Of a stretch of DNA of 64,000 nt, positions 1 to 11,813 are shown one piece after another. How positions within the stretch are numbered: position 1 is the stretch's first letter; each line of letters starts with the position of its first letter. The notes beneath the pieces were generated by a model that saw only the letters and a program-made list of their open reading frames with translations, did no database searches and was not told where the DNA came from. A program made the translations under genes and the position numbers. This DNA is from Manihot esculenta (lineage: Eukaryota; Streptophyta; Magnoliopsida; Malpighiales; Euphorbiaceae), in assembly GCF_001659605.2 (NCBI RefSeq), contig NC_035168.2, forward strand, positions 12,897,862-12,961,861, written 5' to 3'.

Positions 1-958
1 TTACCTTGTAATCAAGAATCAAGTGGCCAATTTGATCAAAACAACAAAGCAATAATGGAATCAAGCATGAAATTGTATGAATATTAAATAAACCAAAGAC
101 AAACAAATTATGTTTAGATCTCACAATCCATAAAACAACCAAAGTATCACCTAATCTTCAACTAGAATAAAAGGTTTCAGCCACTCATGGCTGAACCAAA
201 ACCAAAAAAAAAAAAAAACAGGAAAGAAGAAAGGTAGAAGAAGAAGAAGAGGTAGGCGTCGGCCTTGTGCAATCCGAAGAGATGAGGCGTGAAGATGATG
301 TTCAGAAGATGGAAGAAGAGTTCTCGGCTGGTTATGTGCTTTTTAAATAAGATTAGAGGCTGACCTTGCTGCCCTAGAGGTACTTGCTGCCCAAATTGTG
401 TCTAAAAAGGAAAGAATCGCGTTGCAAGCTCTTTAGAAGGAAGGTGGCATGCGGCATGCTCTTCAGAAGAAAGGTGTGCGTGCGGATGGATGTGCAGAAG
501 GGAAAGATATTTTGTCTAGTCTTTCCTTTTTAGGTGGAGCCTTCATTTGAATTTTGAATGCTGAATGCAGAAGAGGCAAGTGCATCTTCTTGAAATCTTG
601 CTGCCTAAATAGGAAGATCTGACTGCTGCAGTGTGTGCACATCTTTAAACAAGGAAAGAAAGATCTGCGATTTGAATTTCAAATAATCTTTTGACTGAGC
701 TTTCCTTATTTGCTTTTGCTTCTGTACTTTTCTTATTTGAAAACTTTCCTTTTTTGAAAACTTCCCTTATTTGAAAACTTTCCTTGTTTGGCACTTTTCA
801 TATTTGGCACTTTTTGGCAGTTTTAAGAGCATTTTCTCCAGTTTGTCTCTTTACACCTAATATCCGTAAAACATGATTAAACCCACAAAATTAGGTGGAA
901 ATGGTGTAATTAAACATAAAGAATATCATGATAAAATGGACTAAAATATACTCTATTA
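1..958 (-). repeat. ATH-n 3' LTR, partial
   Basis: This stretch matches the LTR segments at about 8077-9024 and 43260-44329 by eye. It ends at the polypurine tract. The terminal base pair is TA where the other two copies have CA, a point change at the LTR edge. An A-run lies near 206-222. The GAAGAAGAAG-rich stretch near 230-330 is low-complexity LTR sequence, not a gene. Confidence 0.85.
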
Positions 959-975
959 AATACCCCCACACCTAG
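959..975 (-). other. Polypurine tract of ATH-n
   Basis: On the minus strand the sequence just before the 3' LTR is AGGTGTGGGGGTA, the usual plus-strand priming site of Athila/Tat-type elements. It follows a stretch containing GAGGACAAGCAAAAGGC. A second, very similar tract lies inside the element at about 1869-1882. Confidence 0.8.
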
Positions 976-1986
976 CCTTTTGCTTGTCCTCAAGCAAATA
1001 AACACAGTCAAACAAGCTTTCTTTGCTACTTGATCCTTATTTCCACTTAAACTCTTACTCTGAACACCTATTTTGAATCATTGCAATGAAGAATATAGGC
1101 ATGAAGATTACTCACCTTCTTTCTTTGTTTCCCTTTACTTACCATGGCTAGGATTTATTTTCCTCAAGAGAGAGATCACACATGCACATAATATTTGGTT
1201 TGATTAAGACTTCTTCTAGCTTTCAGAGTGACTTGCCCTTACCTTGAAACACTTTATTCAGCTTTTTACACTTAAATCTTGTTTGAAAAAGTCACCAACC
1301 TTTTGACGTGAAGGTACATATTGGTGATACCCACCCCCAGTTACTCAGTTGGTCACCTATTCAAGTGGCTACTAGCTCTGTTTATAGTCTTTCAACCATT
1401 GGAACAGTTTTCAAATTGTGCTCATGAAAGTCTAGGCCATTGCCGAATTTCTTTAATCAATGCATTGGGCAAATCAACACCAATTGCTAAAACAAGTCAT
1501 ATTAAGTTCATTCACACAACTTTCAATTCATTCTCTCTAATGAGTGTCATCAATATATTTTTCACCATGGCAAGTTCAAAGATTCAATTCAAAAGGCAAT
1601 TTCGAAACATGAATATAACTCACTGCAATTGATTCAACATAGGTTTAAAGAGTCATCACATCAATGAGGTCATGGGAAGAAAGTTCATCCAACATAGTCT
1701 ATCAGTTTGAGTAGAGCAAATAAAAAAGAAGAAGACTGTGGTTGTGTGTGTTATTGAAAGCAAAAATGAAAAATTGAAAAAAATTACACTGAAAATGAAA
1801 ACAAAAATTCAAACTGAAAATGAAAGCAAAAATAAGCAAAAATAAACAAAAATAAAGATTTAGAAATATGCACCCCCACACCTAAATTATGCATTGTCCT
1901 CAATGTATTGGAAAAATTAAAATGCAAAAGAAAACTGAGTACTCCCCTGGGTGTGGTGTGCATTGTGCGATCCACTTGATCAAGGC
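976..1986. other. ATH-n non-coding 3' interior
   Basis: I find no convincing coding sequence here. The short open frames in both directions match no Athila protein I recognise. The only notable items are the second polypurine-like tract (about 1869-1882) and an A-rich, GAAAATGAAA-like repetitive stretch at about 1755-1860. Confidence 0.6.
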
Positions 1987-3291
1987 TCAAGTAATTGGGG
2001 AAGGGAAAAGAGTTCCAACTGAATTGAGTAGAAAGTGCAGCACTCCTTTTGATTTGGTCATAACCCATCCTATTTTTTCCATGTACTCATGAAGTAACAT
2101 GATTAGCTTCTGCTCTTTCAGATGAGGTGTGCCTCTAGTCCTTATGTTTGCATTTTTGAGATGATTGGGAAGCACTTTGAATTCCAATTCATGTTTCTCC
2201 ATGTGTAGCTGCAATTTAGTACTGAATTCAGGCAAAACAAACTCTATCTTATTCGGAGGTTTGGACAGGCATTGATCCGCATGCTCCTTCGGTTTAGGTG
2301 CTTGGAATACCATTTGTTCCTTATGAGCATGGGCTGTTTGTGTTGGATCTATGGCTGAATTGGTTTCAGTTTGCTCCTTCTGCGCAAGATTGGTCTGCAA
2401 TGGAAGGCTGGATGGAGTTTCATGCGATGGAAGCTGAAGAGGTGTGACTGGAAGTGTTGCAGGACTGTCCTGCGCAAGGCCTTTCTGCAAACTCATCTAA
2501 AGAGGTGCAATTGAGCTTTCTTCATTATGCGCATGGCTGCAGTCCACCTGTTGGATGCAACAGTCGGTTTCTTTCAGTTCTAGCTCTTTCTGGCTCTCTT
2601 CCCTGCATAGATCATTGTTTAGTATATCATCTTAATTTATATCAAAAACATCTTTGCTCAAACAATCAATGATATCTAAAGTATCAACGAGTTCTGTTTG
2701 ACTGGTTTGTTTGGACAAACAGTATTCTGGTTGTTTCTCTTCAGCAGCTTGTTCTTGTACTTGTGAGCTTTCATCATCAGCCTTGGCATCTTGAAACTCT
2801 TCCTCTCTTCTTAACATGATTGCACTCATTGAGGTGGTCATTTGATCCACCTGCTGTTGGAGGCTTTGCACAGAAATTGCCATTGTCTCTATCATCTTCT
2901 CAAGGTGCTGGTTGGAACTTGGAGGTGCTGGTTGGGCTTGATATCCTTGATAGTCCTGGTAGTCGTTAGCCCCTGCATAATTGAAGTCTAAATAGTCTCC
3001 CCAACCTGGACTGTATGTGTCATGGTAAGGATCTTGTATTGGCTATTCATAGAATCCTCCAAATGTATGTCTAGGCTGACTATTGAATCCTCCAAATGCA
3101 TGCACTAGTTGGTCATACTCATAAAGTGTAGGACATTGATCAGTTGGATGTCCTACATATGCGCAAATCCCACATGGCCTAGGTGGCTGGGATGCCTGAG
3201 CCTGTTGAGCTAGTCCTATAGCCAAATCTTTCACAATAGATGTGAGTTCAGAAAGTTGAGAATAGAGAACAGATGTACTTACCTCATCCAT
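1987..3291 (-). pseudogene. gag: Athila-type gag fragment with zinc knuckle, fused to a pre-RT segment
   Basis: The first part (3291-3043) carries one CX2CX4HX4C zinc knuckle, CGICAYVGHPTDQC, the RNA-binding nucleocapsid motif of Gag. The frame then stops and resumes at 2895-2632 with glutamine- and serine-rich sequence typical of Athila Gag C-termini. A third open stretch (2496-1987) contains LEFKVLPNHLKNA, the counterpart of LELNPLPNHLKYA found upstream of reverse transcriptase in ATH-h (about 9297-9340). So the end of gag, a short pre-RT piece and then the 3' UTR are joined, with protease, RT and integrase absent. The N-terminal capsid part is also missing or unrecognised. Confidence 0.7.
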
Positions 3292-3521
3292 GATTCAGAT
3301 CTGCGATGGTGACTTGCTTTGGTGAAAGGATGGGCAATCCGAATGGTGAAGAGAAGGTGAGATGTGCGATGGAGATGTTTCAGAAGAGTAATATACGGCT
3401 TGATGGTGCGATGGAGAGACTTCAGAGATGGGATCTGTGATGGTGGTTGTTCCTGCGTAGATTCGGGTTGTATGGTCTCCTAGATCTGGTCATGAAAGAA
3501 AAATAAATAAGTTAGATCAAT
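3292..3521. other. ATH-n leader between primer site and gag
   Basis: Untranslated leader on the minus strand. It contains several repeats of a short unit like GCGATGG(A/T)GA with CAGA-rich spacers (about 3300-3470). No gene is seen. Confidence 0.5.
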
Positions 3522-3539
3522 TCCCCAGCAACGGCGCCA
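3522..3539 (-). other. Primer-binding site of ATH-n (tRNA-Asp-like)
   Basis: On the minus strand TGGCGCCGTTGCTGGGGA lies five bases inside the 5' LTR end. It resembles the complement of the plant tRNA-Asp 3' end that Athila/Calypso elements use. It fixes the orientation of the element. Confidence 0.85.
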
Positions 3540-3984
3540 ATTTTTGACTCGCGGTTGTCGAAGCCAGTAAAAAATAACCTTTCCAGTTATCAACAATATT
3601 ACTACTGCATATAGTGGTAAAGGATCGAATCCATAGAGAATTGAAAACTTATCTATTTTTCTCAACAAGACCAAGAGAATTAACTGAAAGTGCAACTGAA
3701 AGCAAGTAACTGAAAGCAGAATAAAAATAAAGTGCAATAAAATTAAAATGGGGGGTTTTGAGATTGATTTGATTAAGCAACTTCTGAAAGCAATTAAATA
3801 ATCGAATAATAAAATAAAAGGGAAATCAATAATGAGAAAGGTCTAGTTGAAGAGTTGGATCCACTTTAGTTGTTTGGATTGATCATTGAAACTTATGTTC
3901 TTTTGATTGATTCAATAGATTAGTTATGGAGATGGAAAAAGCTTCTCACCACCATGTCTCTCCTTAAGATTAAACTAATTAGGG

Positions 3985-6248
3985 TGTAATACCCGGCTAG
4001 GTTCAGACATCGGAATTCCTACCATCCGGGGGAGTTCGAGGATGTCAGAGGTCTCTGGAAGGGTAAGAGAAAGTTTTCTAAAATATGTGCAAGTGTTTTA
4101 AAGGTTTAGCGTAGAAAAGGATTGAGTTTTGAAGAGATATGGCCAAGGAGGCATTTTGCAATGTTCGGCCCCCTAAGGTTAAGTTCGGCCGCCTAAAGTG
4201 CCCAATGTTCGGCCCCCGAAAGTTGCATAGTTTTGCATGCGATTCGGCAGCCGAACCTGAGGCGGTTGTTCATCTATAAGTGCACCGAGTGGCAGAAAAA
4301 GGAGGAGGTTTCTTCTCTCCTTCTGACCTAGGTGAGGTCTTGATCTCCTTAAAGTATTTTCATGGTTTTTCTTCAAATCTTTCATGGTTTTTATGAGTTT
4401 TACCCTTGTTTTGAAGAGTTGTGAGCTTGAAACAAGGTTTTGGAGTTTGAAGCTTTTGAAGCTTGGTTTCTCCATATCTTTGAGTTTGGATCATCTCAGC
4501 CTTTGTTCTTCAAGAGGTAAGTGTTGATCCATGGTTCTTCTGATGTTTTTATGAGTGTTGTAAAGGGAAAAGGGAGCTAGGCATGAGTTTGCATGAGATG
4601 TGCATCATAGGGTTTATGAATCCTTTATGTTTGATGTGTGTCTTGTGAGCTTGTTTGTTGGAGTTTAAAGTTATTTGAAGCTCCCTTAGGCTTGTTGAAG
4701 TGTTTATGCATGTTTTAGAAGGGTTAAATGCATGTGTTGAGGTCTGAACAGGTGATGGAGGGACTGGCAGGCGTCCTTGTGCACGAAACTGAGTTCTGGC
4801 TAAACTCAGGTTCGGCCCCCGAAAGTCCAAGTTAGGCCGCCGAACATGCCTGACTTTCGTCTCTGGAGGAGACATTCGGCCGCCGAAGGTGCTGCCGAAG
4901 GTGCCCTGTCCAGCCTTCCTTTGCTTGTTTTGCATGCATGTTTTGTGATGTTTTAGAGGGTTTTTGGAGAGATGTTCCTAGTTATGTTAGAGTATGTTTG
5001 GTACCTCATTTATGTCCATCTGTGTAGGATTGGACCGAGGAACCGAGGAGGCTCCAGAGTTAGAGTTGGCCCAGAGTTAGCCAGCATTGGCTAGAGGTGA
5101 GTGGAACTAAACTGAATATTTTATTTTGAGAAATGACACGATTCTAGCATGATCCATGCATCATAAAATGCCATGTTATGTAATAGGTTGTATTGCATTA
5201 GAATCCACGAATTTGATGCATTGCATAAGTTGTTGTTGTGGTGTGGATGAATGTTGAATGATCCATAGCCCTTGATATCAGTTGAGACACCATGAGAGCA
5301 TATGAGATATGGCATGAGATAGCCATACCAGGTCGCCCCTGGATAGTCCAGGTCGCTCCTGGTACTATGAGATAGACAGCTGGGCTGTCAGATCAGATAA
5401 GAGAAGTCCAGGTGATGACGTAGTCTCCTTGGCACAGTGGGACATGTTATGATATGAGAGAAATAAGAGAAGTCCAGGTGATGACCTAGTCTCCTTGGCA
5501 CAGCAGGACATATTGTAACATGTAGTAGAGGGCTATTGGTGACAAGTTCATCCTTGAGATGATATGTTTGTGATGTGATGCATTCCATGAGAGCATGTAA
5601 TGAATGAATTGTTTTATTGTTCCTCCTCACTGGCCTGTAGTAGCTCATCCCACTCCCTTAACCCCAGTTTTGCAGGTTCTGAGATAGCTATGGGAAGTCA
5701 AAGTCAGCAAGAGTACAGAGGAAAGTTGTGCTTGAATGTATGTTTGTAATAAAGTAGTGGACATGATGTAACTCAAAGATTAGTGGTAATGTAATGTGTA
5801 TAGATATGTACTGTCGTATACTGGATAGACTTGTGCTTTTCCTAGTATCCTTGCTATAGTATGATGTATGCTTAATCACTTGTACATGAATCCTGTTTTA
5901 CGTTTCTTGATGAGAAATGTGTGAGTAGGCTTAATGTATGGCTTTGATGAGATACCAGTGGATTGTGTTACAGATGAAAAGGGTTTCAATCCCTTGAACC
6001 ACAGAGATGGTAGTTCCTGGTATAGGCCCTGAGGGCCCTTTCAGATTAACATATCTGAGTAGCAGTAGTTAAGCCTACAGAGTTTTACAGGATTGTCAAG
6101 TCGTTTTATATCATGTATGGGATTTATCAGGTACACAGAGAGTATAGTCGGCTTACTACGGGTCCCGGCGGCCTTAAGCCGATCTGGATCCTAGTGCCAG
6201 TGATGGTTCGGGCCGTTACAGAGGGGTACCGGTTTCCGGGTCGTTACA
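3985..6248 (+). repeat. TK-1 5' LTR
   Basis: Full LTR of 2264 bp with TG...CA ends. Two clusters of TTCGGCCGCCGAA-like palindromes lie at about 4160-4260 and 4810-4905. A short tandem-repeat island with CCAGG...CCTGG units lies at about 5325-5510. The segment 5102-6248 appears identical to 6693-7839, so the insertion is young. Confidence 0.9.
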
Positions 6249-6251
6249 GAT

Positions 6252-6263
6252 TGGTATCAGAGC
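6252..6263 (+). other. Primer-binding site of TK-1 (initiator tRNA-Met)
   Basis: TGGTATCAGAGC lies three bases after the LTR end. It is complementary to the 3' end of plant initiator tRNA-Met. The same site is found in TK-2, TK-4, TK-5, TK-6 and TK-7. Confidence 0.9.
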
Positions 6264-6519
6264 ATAGGGCCTCAAGAGTACGGTGTGTTGGGATAACCCA
6301 CATCGGAAAGAGGTGTTGTCTTGTATAGGAAGGAAAGCACAATAGGTACAATCATGTCCACTAGGATAAGATGTGTAGTCCTAGTTTGCATGCTGATGTG
6401 AAATGCCATGATAAGATGCATGTGCATTATTGATATGTTAGCCATATGTGTTGAGGATTCATGTGTTTTCACATGGATCATTTGATGTTTTGTGTGATGT
6501 TGTGCTTTTCAGAGGCAGG

Positions 6520-6680
6520 ATGAGAGGAACTCGTCGATCTATGAGATTGAATGGAGCTCCGCCGGAGGATGAGGACATTGATGCTCATCTCCCCGTTCTG
6601 CAAAGGGCAACATCAGATAGTTTAAGCAGAGAGGGTACATCAAGGGACCCTAGAAGGTCTGTTGAGGAGAGTAGAAGGGG
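6520..6680 (+). pseudogene. gag: TK-1 gag, N-terminal fragment
   Basis: The ATG at 6520 starts MRGTRRS, the common Gag N-terminus of every TK element in the window. About 53 codons follow (GAPPEDED, then DAHLPVLQRATSDS), closest to TK-4. At about 6680 the frame runs into LTR-derived sequence and stops at 6718-6720. A good 3' splice-site sequence (tgtgcttttcag) ends eight bases before the ATG, as in the other copies. Confidence 0.85.
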
Positions 6681-6692
6681 GTCGTTACAGAT

Positions 6693-7839
6693 TGGAACTA
6701 AACTGAATATTTTATTTTGAGAAATGACACGATTCTAGCATGATCCATGCATCATAAAATGCCATGTTATGTAATAGGTTGTATTGCATTAGAATCCACG
6801 AATTTGATGCATTGCATAAGTTGTTGTTGTGGTGTGGATGAATGTTGAATGATCCATAGCCCTTGATATCAGTTGAGACACCATGAGAGCATATGAGATA
6901 TGGCATGAGATAGCCATACCAGGTCGCCCCTGGATAGTCCAGGTCGCTCCTGGTACTATGAGATAGACAGCTGGGCTGTCAGATCAGATAAGAGAAGTCC
7001 AGGTGATGACGTAGTCTCCTTGGCACAGTGGGACATGTTATGATATGAGAGAAATAAGAGAAGTCCAGGTGATGACCTAGTCTCCTTGGCACAGCAGGAC
7101 ATATTGTAACATGTAGTAGAGGGCTATTGGTGACAAGTTCATCCTTGAGATGATATGTTTGTGATGTGATGCATTCCATGAGAGCATGTAATGAATGAAT
7201 TGTTTTATTGTTCCTCCTCACTGGCCTGTAGTAGCTCATCCCACTCCCTTAACCCCAGTTTTGCAGGTTCTGAGATAGCTATGGGAAGTCAAAGTCAGCA
7301 AGAGTACAGAGGAAAGTTGTGCTTGAATGTATGTTTGTAATAAAGTAGTGGACATGATGTAACTCAAAGATTAGTGGTAATGTAATGTGTATAGATATGT
7401 ACTGTCGTATACTGGATAGACTTGTGCTTTTCCTAGTATCCTTGCTATAGTATGATGTATGCTTAATCACTTGTACATGAATCCTGTTTTACGTTTCTTG
7501 ATGAGAAATGTGTGAGTAGGCTTAATGTATGGCTTTGATGAGATACCAGTGGATTGTGTTACAGATGAAAAGGGTTTCAATCCCTTGAACCACAGAGATG
7601 GTAGTTCCTGGTATAGGCCCTGAGGGCCCTTTCAGATTAACATATCTGAGTAGCAGTAGTTAAGCCTACAGAGTTTTACAGGATTGTCAAGTCGTTTTAT
7701 ATCATGTATGGGATTTATCAGGTACACAGAGAGTATAGTCGGCTTACTACGGGTCCCGGCGGCCTTAAGCCGATCTGGATCCTAGTGCCAGTGATGGTTC
7801 GGGCCGTTACAGAGGGGTACCGGTTTCCGGGTCGTTACA
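6693..7839 (+). repeat. TK-1 3' LTR, 5'-truncated
   Basis: This 1147-bp segment repeats 5102-6248 with no difference that I can see. It is preceded by about 15 bases of filler (6679-6693) that copy the LTR-end/primer-site junction. Confidence 0.9.
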
Positions 7840-9024
7840 TAGGGAACGTCCTCTAATTAATTACTAATTAACAAATTGCCAAGGAACGTCCTTGGGCCTT
7901 AGGCATCAAAACAATTATTAATTGCATGAAGAGATAGAGAGATCCAATCCTAGCTACTCAAACGCATGAGATGTTGCTAGATCATACAATTTCCTTAGTT
8001 TTTACACCAAGTGTCCTTATGTTTGAACAATCCAATCAATTACGGACTTAAAATTATCCAAACTAACAATATATTACCTTGTAATCAAGAATTAAGTGGC
8101 CAATTTGATTAAAACAACAATGCAATAATGGAATCAAGCATGAAATTGTATGAATATTGAATAAACCAAAGACAAACAACTTATGTTCAGATCTCACAAT
8201 CCATAAAACAACCAAAGTATCACCTAATCTTCAACTAGAATAAAAGGTTTCAGCAACTCATGGCTGAACCAAAACCAAAAATAAAAGAAAAGAAGAAAGG
8301 TAGAAGAAGAAGAAGAGGTAGGCGTCGGCCTTATGCAATCCGAAGAGATGAGGCATGAAGATGATGTTCAGAAGATGGAAGAAGAGTTCTCGGCTGGTTA
8401 TGTGCTTCTTAAATAAGATTAGAGGCTGACCTTGCTGCCCTGGAGGTACTTGCTGCCCAAGTTGTGTCTGAAAAGGAAAGAATCGTGTTGCAAGATCTTC
8501 AGAAGGAAGGTGGCGCGCGGCATGCTCTTCAGAAGGAAGGTGTGCGCGCGGATGGATGTGCAAAAGGGAAAGATATTCTGTCCAGTCTTTCCTTTTTAGG
8601 TGGAGCCTTCGTTTGAATTTTGAATACTGAATGCAGAAGAGGCAAGTTCATCTTCTTGAAATCTAGCTGCCTAAATAGGAAGATCTGACTGCTGCAGTGT
8701 GTGCACATCTTTGAACAAGGAAAGAAAGATCTGCGATTTGAATTTCAAATAATCTTCTGACTGAGCTTTCCTTATTTACTTTTGCTTCTGCACTTTCCTT
8801 ATTTGAAAACTTTCCTTTTTTGAAAACTTTCCTTATTTGAACACTTTCCTTATTTGGCACTTTCCATATTTGGCACTTTTTGGCAGTTTTAAGAGCATTT
8901 TTTCCAGTTTGTCTCTTTACACCTAATATCTACAAAACATGATTAAAACTACAAAATTAGGCAGAAATGGTGTAAATAAACATCAAGAATATCATGATAA
9001 AATGGACTAAAATATGCTCTATCA

Positions 9025-10760
9025 AGCTTTGTGATATTTTTCCAGTTTATGGGTTGGATTTTATTGATTTTTTGAGTCAAGAAACCTTTGAGCTGAGCCA
9101 TGATGACAAACTAAATATTGTTTTATGTGGGAACATCAACACTGAAAGTGTAGAAGTCAAGGGCGCAATATTAGATGCTAAAATTCGAGAAACAGTATGC
9201 AATCTTAAATATGTACAAGACTTAATCAATGCAGCTTTGACTCGTGATTTGCCCAAATCCAGCTCCAAATTGCCATTGCTTGTCTTGAAGGCACCAGAAC
9301 TAGAATTAAATCCTCTGCCTAATCACCTAAAATATGCTTATTTAGGTGTTGAGAAAACCTACATGTCATAGTGTCTAACAAGCTGAACCACCATGAAGAG
9401 GAGAGCCTGATACAGGTATTAAAAAAACACAAGGAAGCCATAGGATGGACCATAGTTGACATAAAAGGTATATCCCCATCAACTTGTATGCATCGTGTTC
9501 TCATGGAGGAAAACTGCAGGCCTATTCATGAAGCTTAAAGGAGACTTAACCCACCCATGACAGAGGTTGTTGAGAAAGAGATAGTCAAACTCTTAGATGC
9601 TGGGGTAATCTATCCCATATCAAACAGCCAATAAGTAAGTCCAGTCCATATGGTTCCTAAGAAACATAAATTACTATTGTCCAAAATTCTGAAGGTGAGT
9701 TCCTTCCTACTCGGGTTCAGAATGGTTGGAGAGTGTGCGTGGATTACAGGAAATTGAATGCATCCATAAGAAAAGACCATTTTTCTTTACCCTTCATTGA
9801 TCAAATGTGTAAAACTCACTATTATTGTTTTGATGGATATTCAGGTTTTTATCAAATTCCTATTGACCCCGAAGACCAAGAAAATACCATTTTCACTTGC
9901 CCATTTGGTACTTTTGCATTCAGGAGAATTCCATTTAGTTTGTGCAATGCTCCGACCACCTTTTAAAGATGTATGATGAGCATTTTCTCTGACTATGTGG
10001 AAGACATCATTGAGGTTTTCATGGATGACTTCACTGTGTATGATAATTATTTCGATACATGTCCGTTAACTTAGAAAAGATACTTGAAAGATGCCTAGAA
10101 TCGAAGCTGATACTTAATTATGAGCAATGTCATTTCATGGTTCATCAAGGTTTGATTTTAGGACATATCGTGTCGTCCAAAAGGATAGAGGTTGACAAAG
10201 CTAAGGTCGACACAATAAAGACTTTGCCTTACCCCGCTAGTGTATGAGAAATTCATTCTTTTCTTAGTCATGCAGGGTCCTATAGAAAATTCATCAAAGA
10301 TTTTTCCAAAATTACATAGCCTTTATGCAGACTTCTATAGAAGGATGTAGATTTTTGAATTTGATGAGATGTTCAAACTAGCCTTTGACACAATCAAGGA
10401 AATGCTCATGACAACCACCATAATCCAAGCTCCAAACTGGGATTTGCCCATTAAAATCATGTGTGATGCTAGCAATAATGCAGTTGGAGCTGTTTTCGGA
10501 CAAAAGGGTTGGAAACACTGCTCATGTCATATACTATGCTTCATGTACCTTGGACAATGCATAATGCAATAACTCCACAACATGAAAAGAACTTCTTGCT
10601 GTAGTATTTGCTCTAGAAAAATTTCTTTCTTATCTTCTTGGAACTAAAGTGATTGTCTATTCTGACTATGCAACGTTCAAGTACTTGATAAAAAAGAAGA
10701 AAGCAAAACCAAGGCTCATTTGTTGGATTCTTCTCCTACAATAGTTCGATTGGAGCTCTA
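9025..10760 (+). pseudogene. pol: ATH-h pol: pre-RT, reverse transcriptase and RNase H
   Basis: The pre-RT part carries LELNPLPNHLKYAYLG (about 9297-9345). RT begins near 9530. VCVDYRKLNASIRKDHFSLP (from 9733) and the finger-palm segment FDGYSGFYQIPIDPEDQE are typical of Athila RT. The catalytic motif VFMDDFTVY lies at about 10015-10041. RNase H is marked by CDASNNAVGAVFGQK (about 10460-10505). Several stops interrupt the frame, for example TAA at 9964-9966 where related elements have a Gln codon, and there are frameshifts. No product is expected. Confidence 0.85.
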
Positions 10761-11039
10761 GGACAAAAAAAGGAGTGAAGATCTGGTAGCTGACCATCTG
10801 AGCCGCATCCTCTCGCTAGAAGAATTTAGGCCAATCAATGATGAATTTCTAGACGAACAACTACTCATTATTAAGCAAATTTCTCCATGTTATGCGGATA
10901 TTGTGAATTTCTTGATGGCTATCTAGACATGAGAAGGACAAAGTGAAAAGTTATTCCAAGTACTATGTTTGGGACAAGCCATACTTATGGAAATATTGTT
11001 CTGACCAAGTAATTAGAAGATGCATTCCAGATCATGAGA

Positions 11040-11509
11040 TAACCTCAGTCCTGACTTTCTGCCATTCTCATGCATGCGGAGGATATTTTGATCCTTGAAG
11101 GACAACTCACAAAATCCTTGAATGTGGTTTGTTCTGGCCGATCATTTTTCGTGATGCATATCTATTTTGCAAGTCATGTCCTAACTGTTAGAAGATCGGG
11201 AGTCTCGAAAAAAGGAACCAGATGCCTCAAACACCAATTCTTATTTGTGAGATCTTTAATGTATAGGGAATAGATTTCATGGGGCCTTTTCCCCCTTCTT
11301 TTGGATATACTTACATTATACTTGCTGTGGATTATGTGTCCAAATGGGTGGAAGCTAAGGCCACCAAAATTGATAATTCTAAAGTTGTGGTTGATTTTGT
11401 CAAGAATCATATTTTTTCTAGGTGTGGAATGCCTAAAGCCATCATCAGTGACCGAGGGACGCATTTCTGCAACAAGGTGGTGGAAACAAGCTTTAAGAGG
11501 TATCATATC
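11040..11509 (+). pseudogene. ATH-h integrase, N-terminal zinc finger and first half of core
   Basis: The HHCC zinc-binding region is recognisable across frames at about 11055-11190 (FCHSHACGG and later FCKSCPNC). The catalytic core follows from 11279 with LAVDYVSKWVEA and IISDRGTHFCNK, which hold the first two Asp residues of the DD35E triad. TK-2 cuts the core at 11509; the rest is at 41601. Confidence 0.85.
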
Positions 11510-11806
11510 TGTAATACCCGGCTAGACCTCGGCACCGAAATTTCTATCTTCCGGTGGAATCTCCATTGGAACCCGGAGTTTCTCGGATGTCGGAGCTTTC
11601 TAGAAGGGTAATATAAGGTTTTCATAAAATGTTTTAATGTTTTTAAGGTTTTTATGGTCTTAATCAGGGAAAGAAAATTGTTTTTTTGAAAGAAATCACC
11701 TTGGAGGAAAAGTCCAGGTTCGGCCTCCGAACCTCATGTTCGGCCGCCGAACCTGGTGGAGTTTCGGAGGCACTTTCGGCCCCCGAAGGTGGTCTGGCCA
11801 GCCACC

Positions 11807-11813
11807 TATAAAG
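11807..11813 (+). promoter_or_regulatory. TATA box in TK-2 5' LTR
   Basis: CCACCTATAAAGG lies just downstream of a cluster of TTCGGCCGCCGAA-like palindromes and upstream of a pyrimidine-rich stretch. The same arrangement is in the 3' LTR (30097-30103) and in TK-3. The transcription start is inferred to lie about 30 bases downstream. Confidence 0.65.

Larger units (their letters stand above)
3985..7839 (+). mobile_element. TK-1: internally deleted Tekay-type retrotransposon
   Basis: The insertion begins TGTAATACCCGG and ends GGGTCGTTACA, and is flanked by perfect duplications TAGGG (3980-3984 and 7840-7844). It holds a complete 5' LTR (3985-6248), primer site, leader, the first part of gag, and then directly the last 1147 bp of the 3' LTR (6693-7839). 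The middle of the element and the 5' part of the 3' LTR are gone. LTR and Gag sequence are closest to TK-4. Confidence 0.9.
1..9024 (-). mobile_element. ATH-n: Athila-type gag-only LTR retrotransposon, left end outside window
   Basis: Read on the minus strand the order is 5' LTR (9024 to 3545), tRNA-Asp-like primer site, gag-like coding, polypurine tract and 3' LTR (958 to 1, running out of the window). The interior is only about 2.6 kb and no reverse transcriptase or integrase is visible, so the copy could not move without help. The 5' LTR is split by TK-1. The right flank at 9025 is pol of the plus-strand host element ATH-h, so this element inserted into it. The predicted right target-site duplication is AGCTT at 9025-9029; the left copy is not in the window. 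Confidence 0.85.
3545..9024 (-). repeat. ATH-n 5' LTR, interrupted by TK-1
   Basis: The plus strand reads TGACTCGCGG at 3545 and CTCTATCA at 9024, the same ends as the solo LTR at 42590-44329. After removing TK-1 (3985-7839) and one copy of its 5-bp duplication the LTR is about 1620 bp. Confidence 0.9.
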
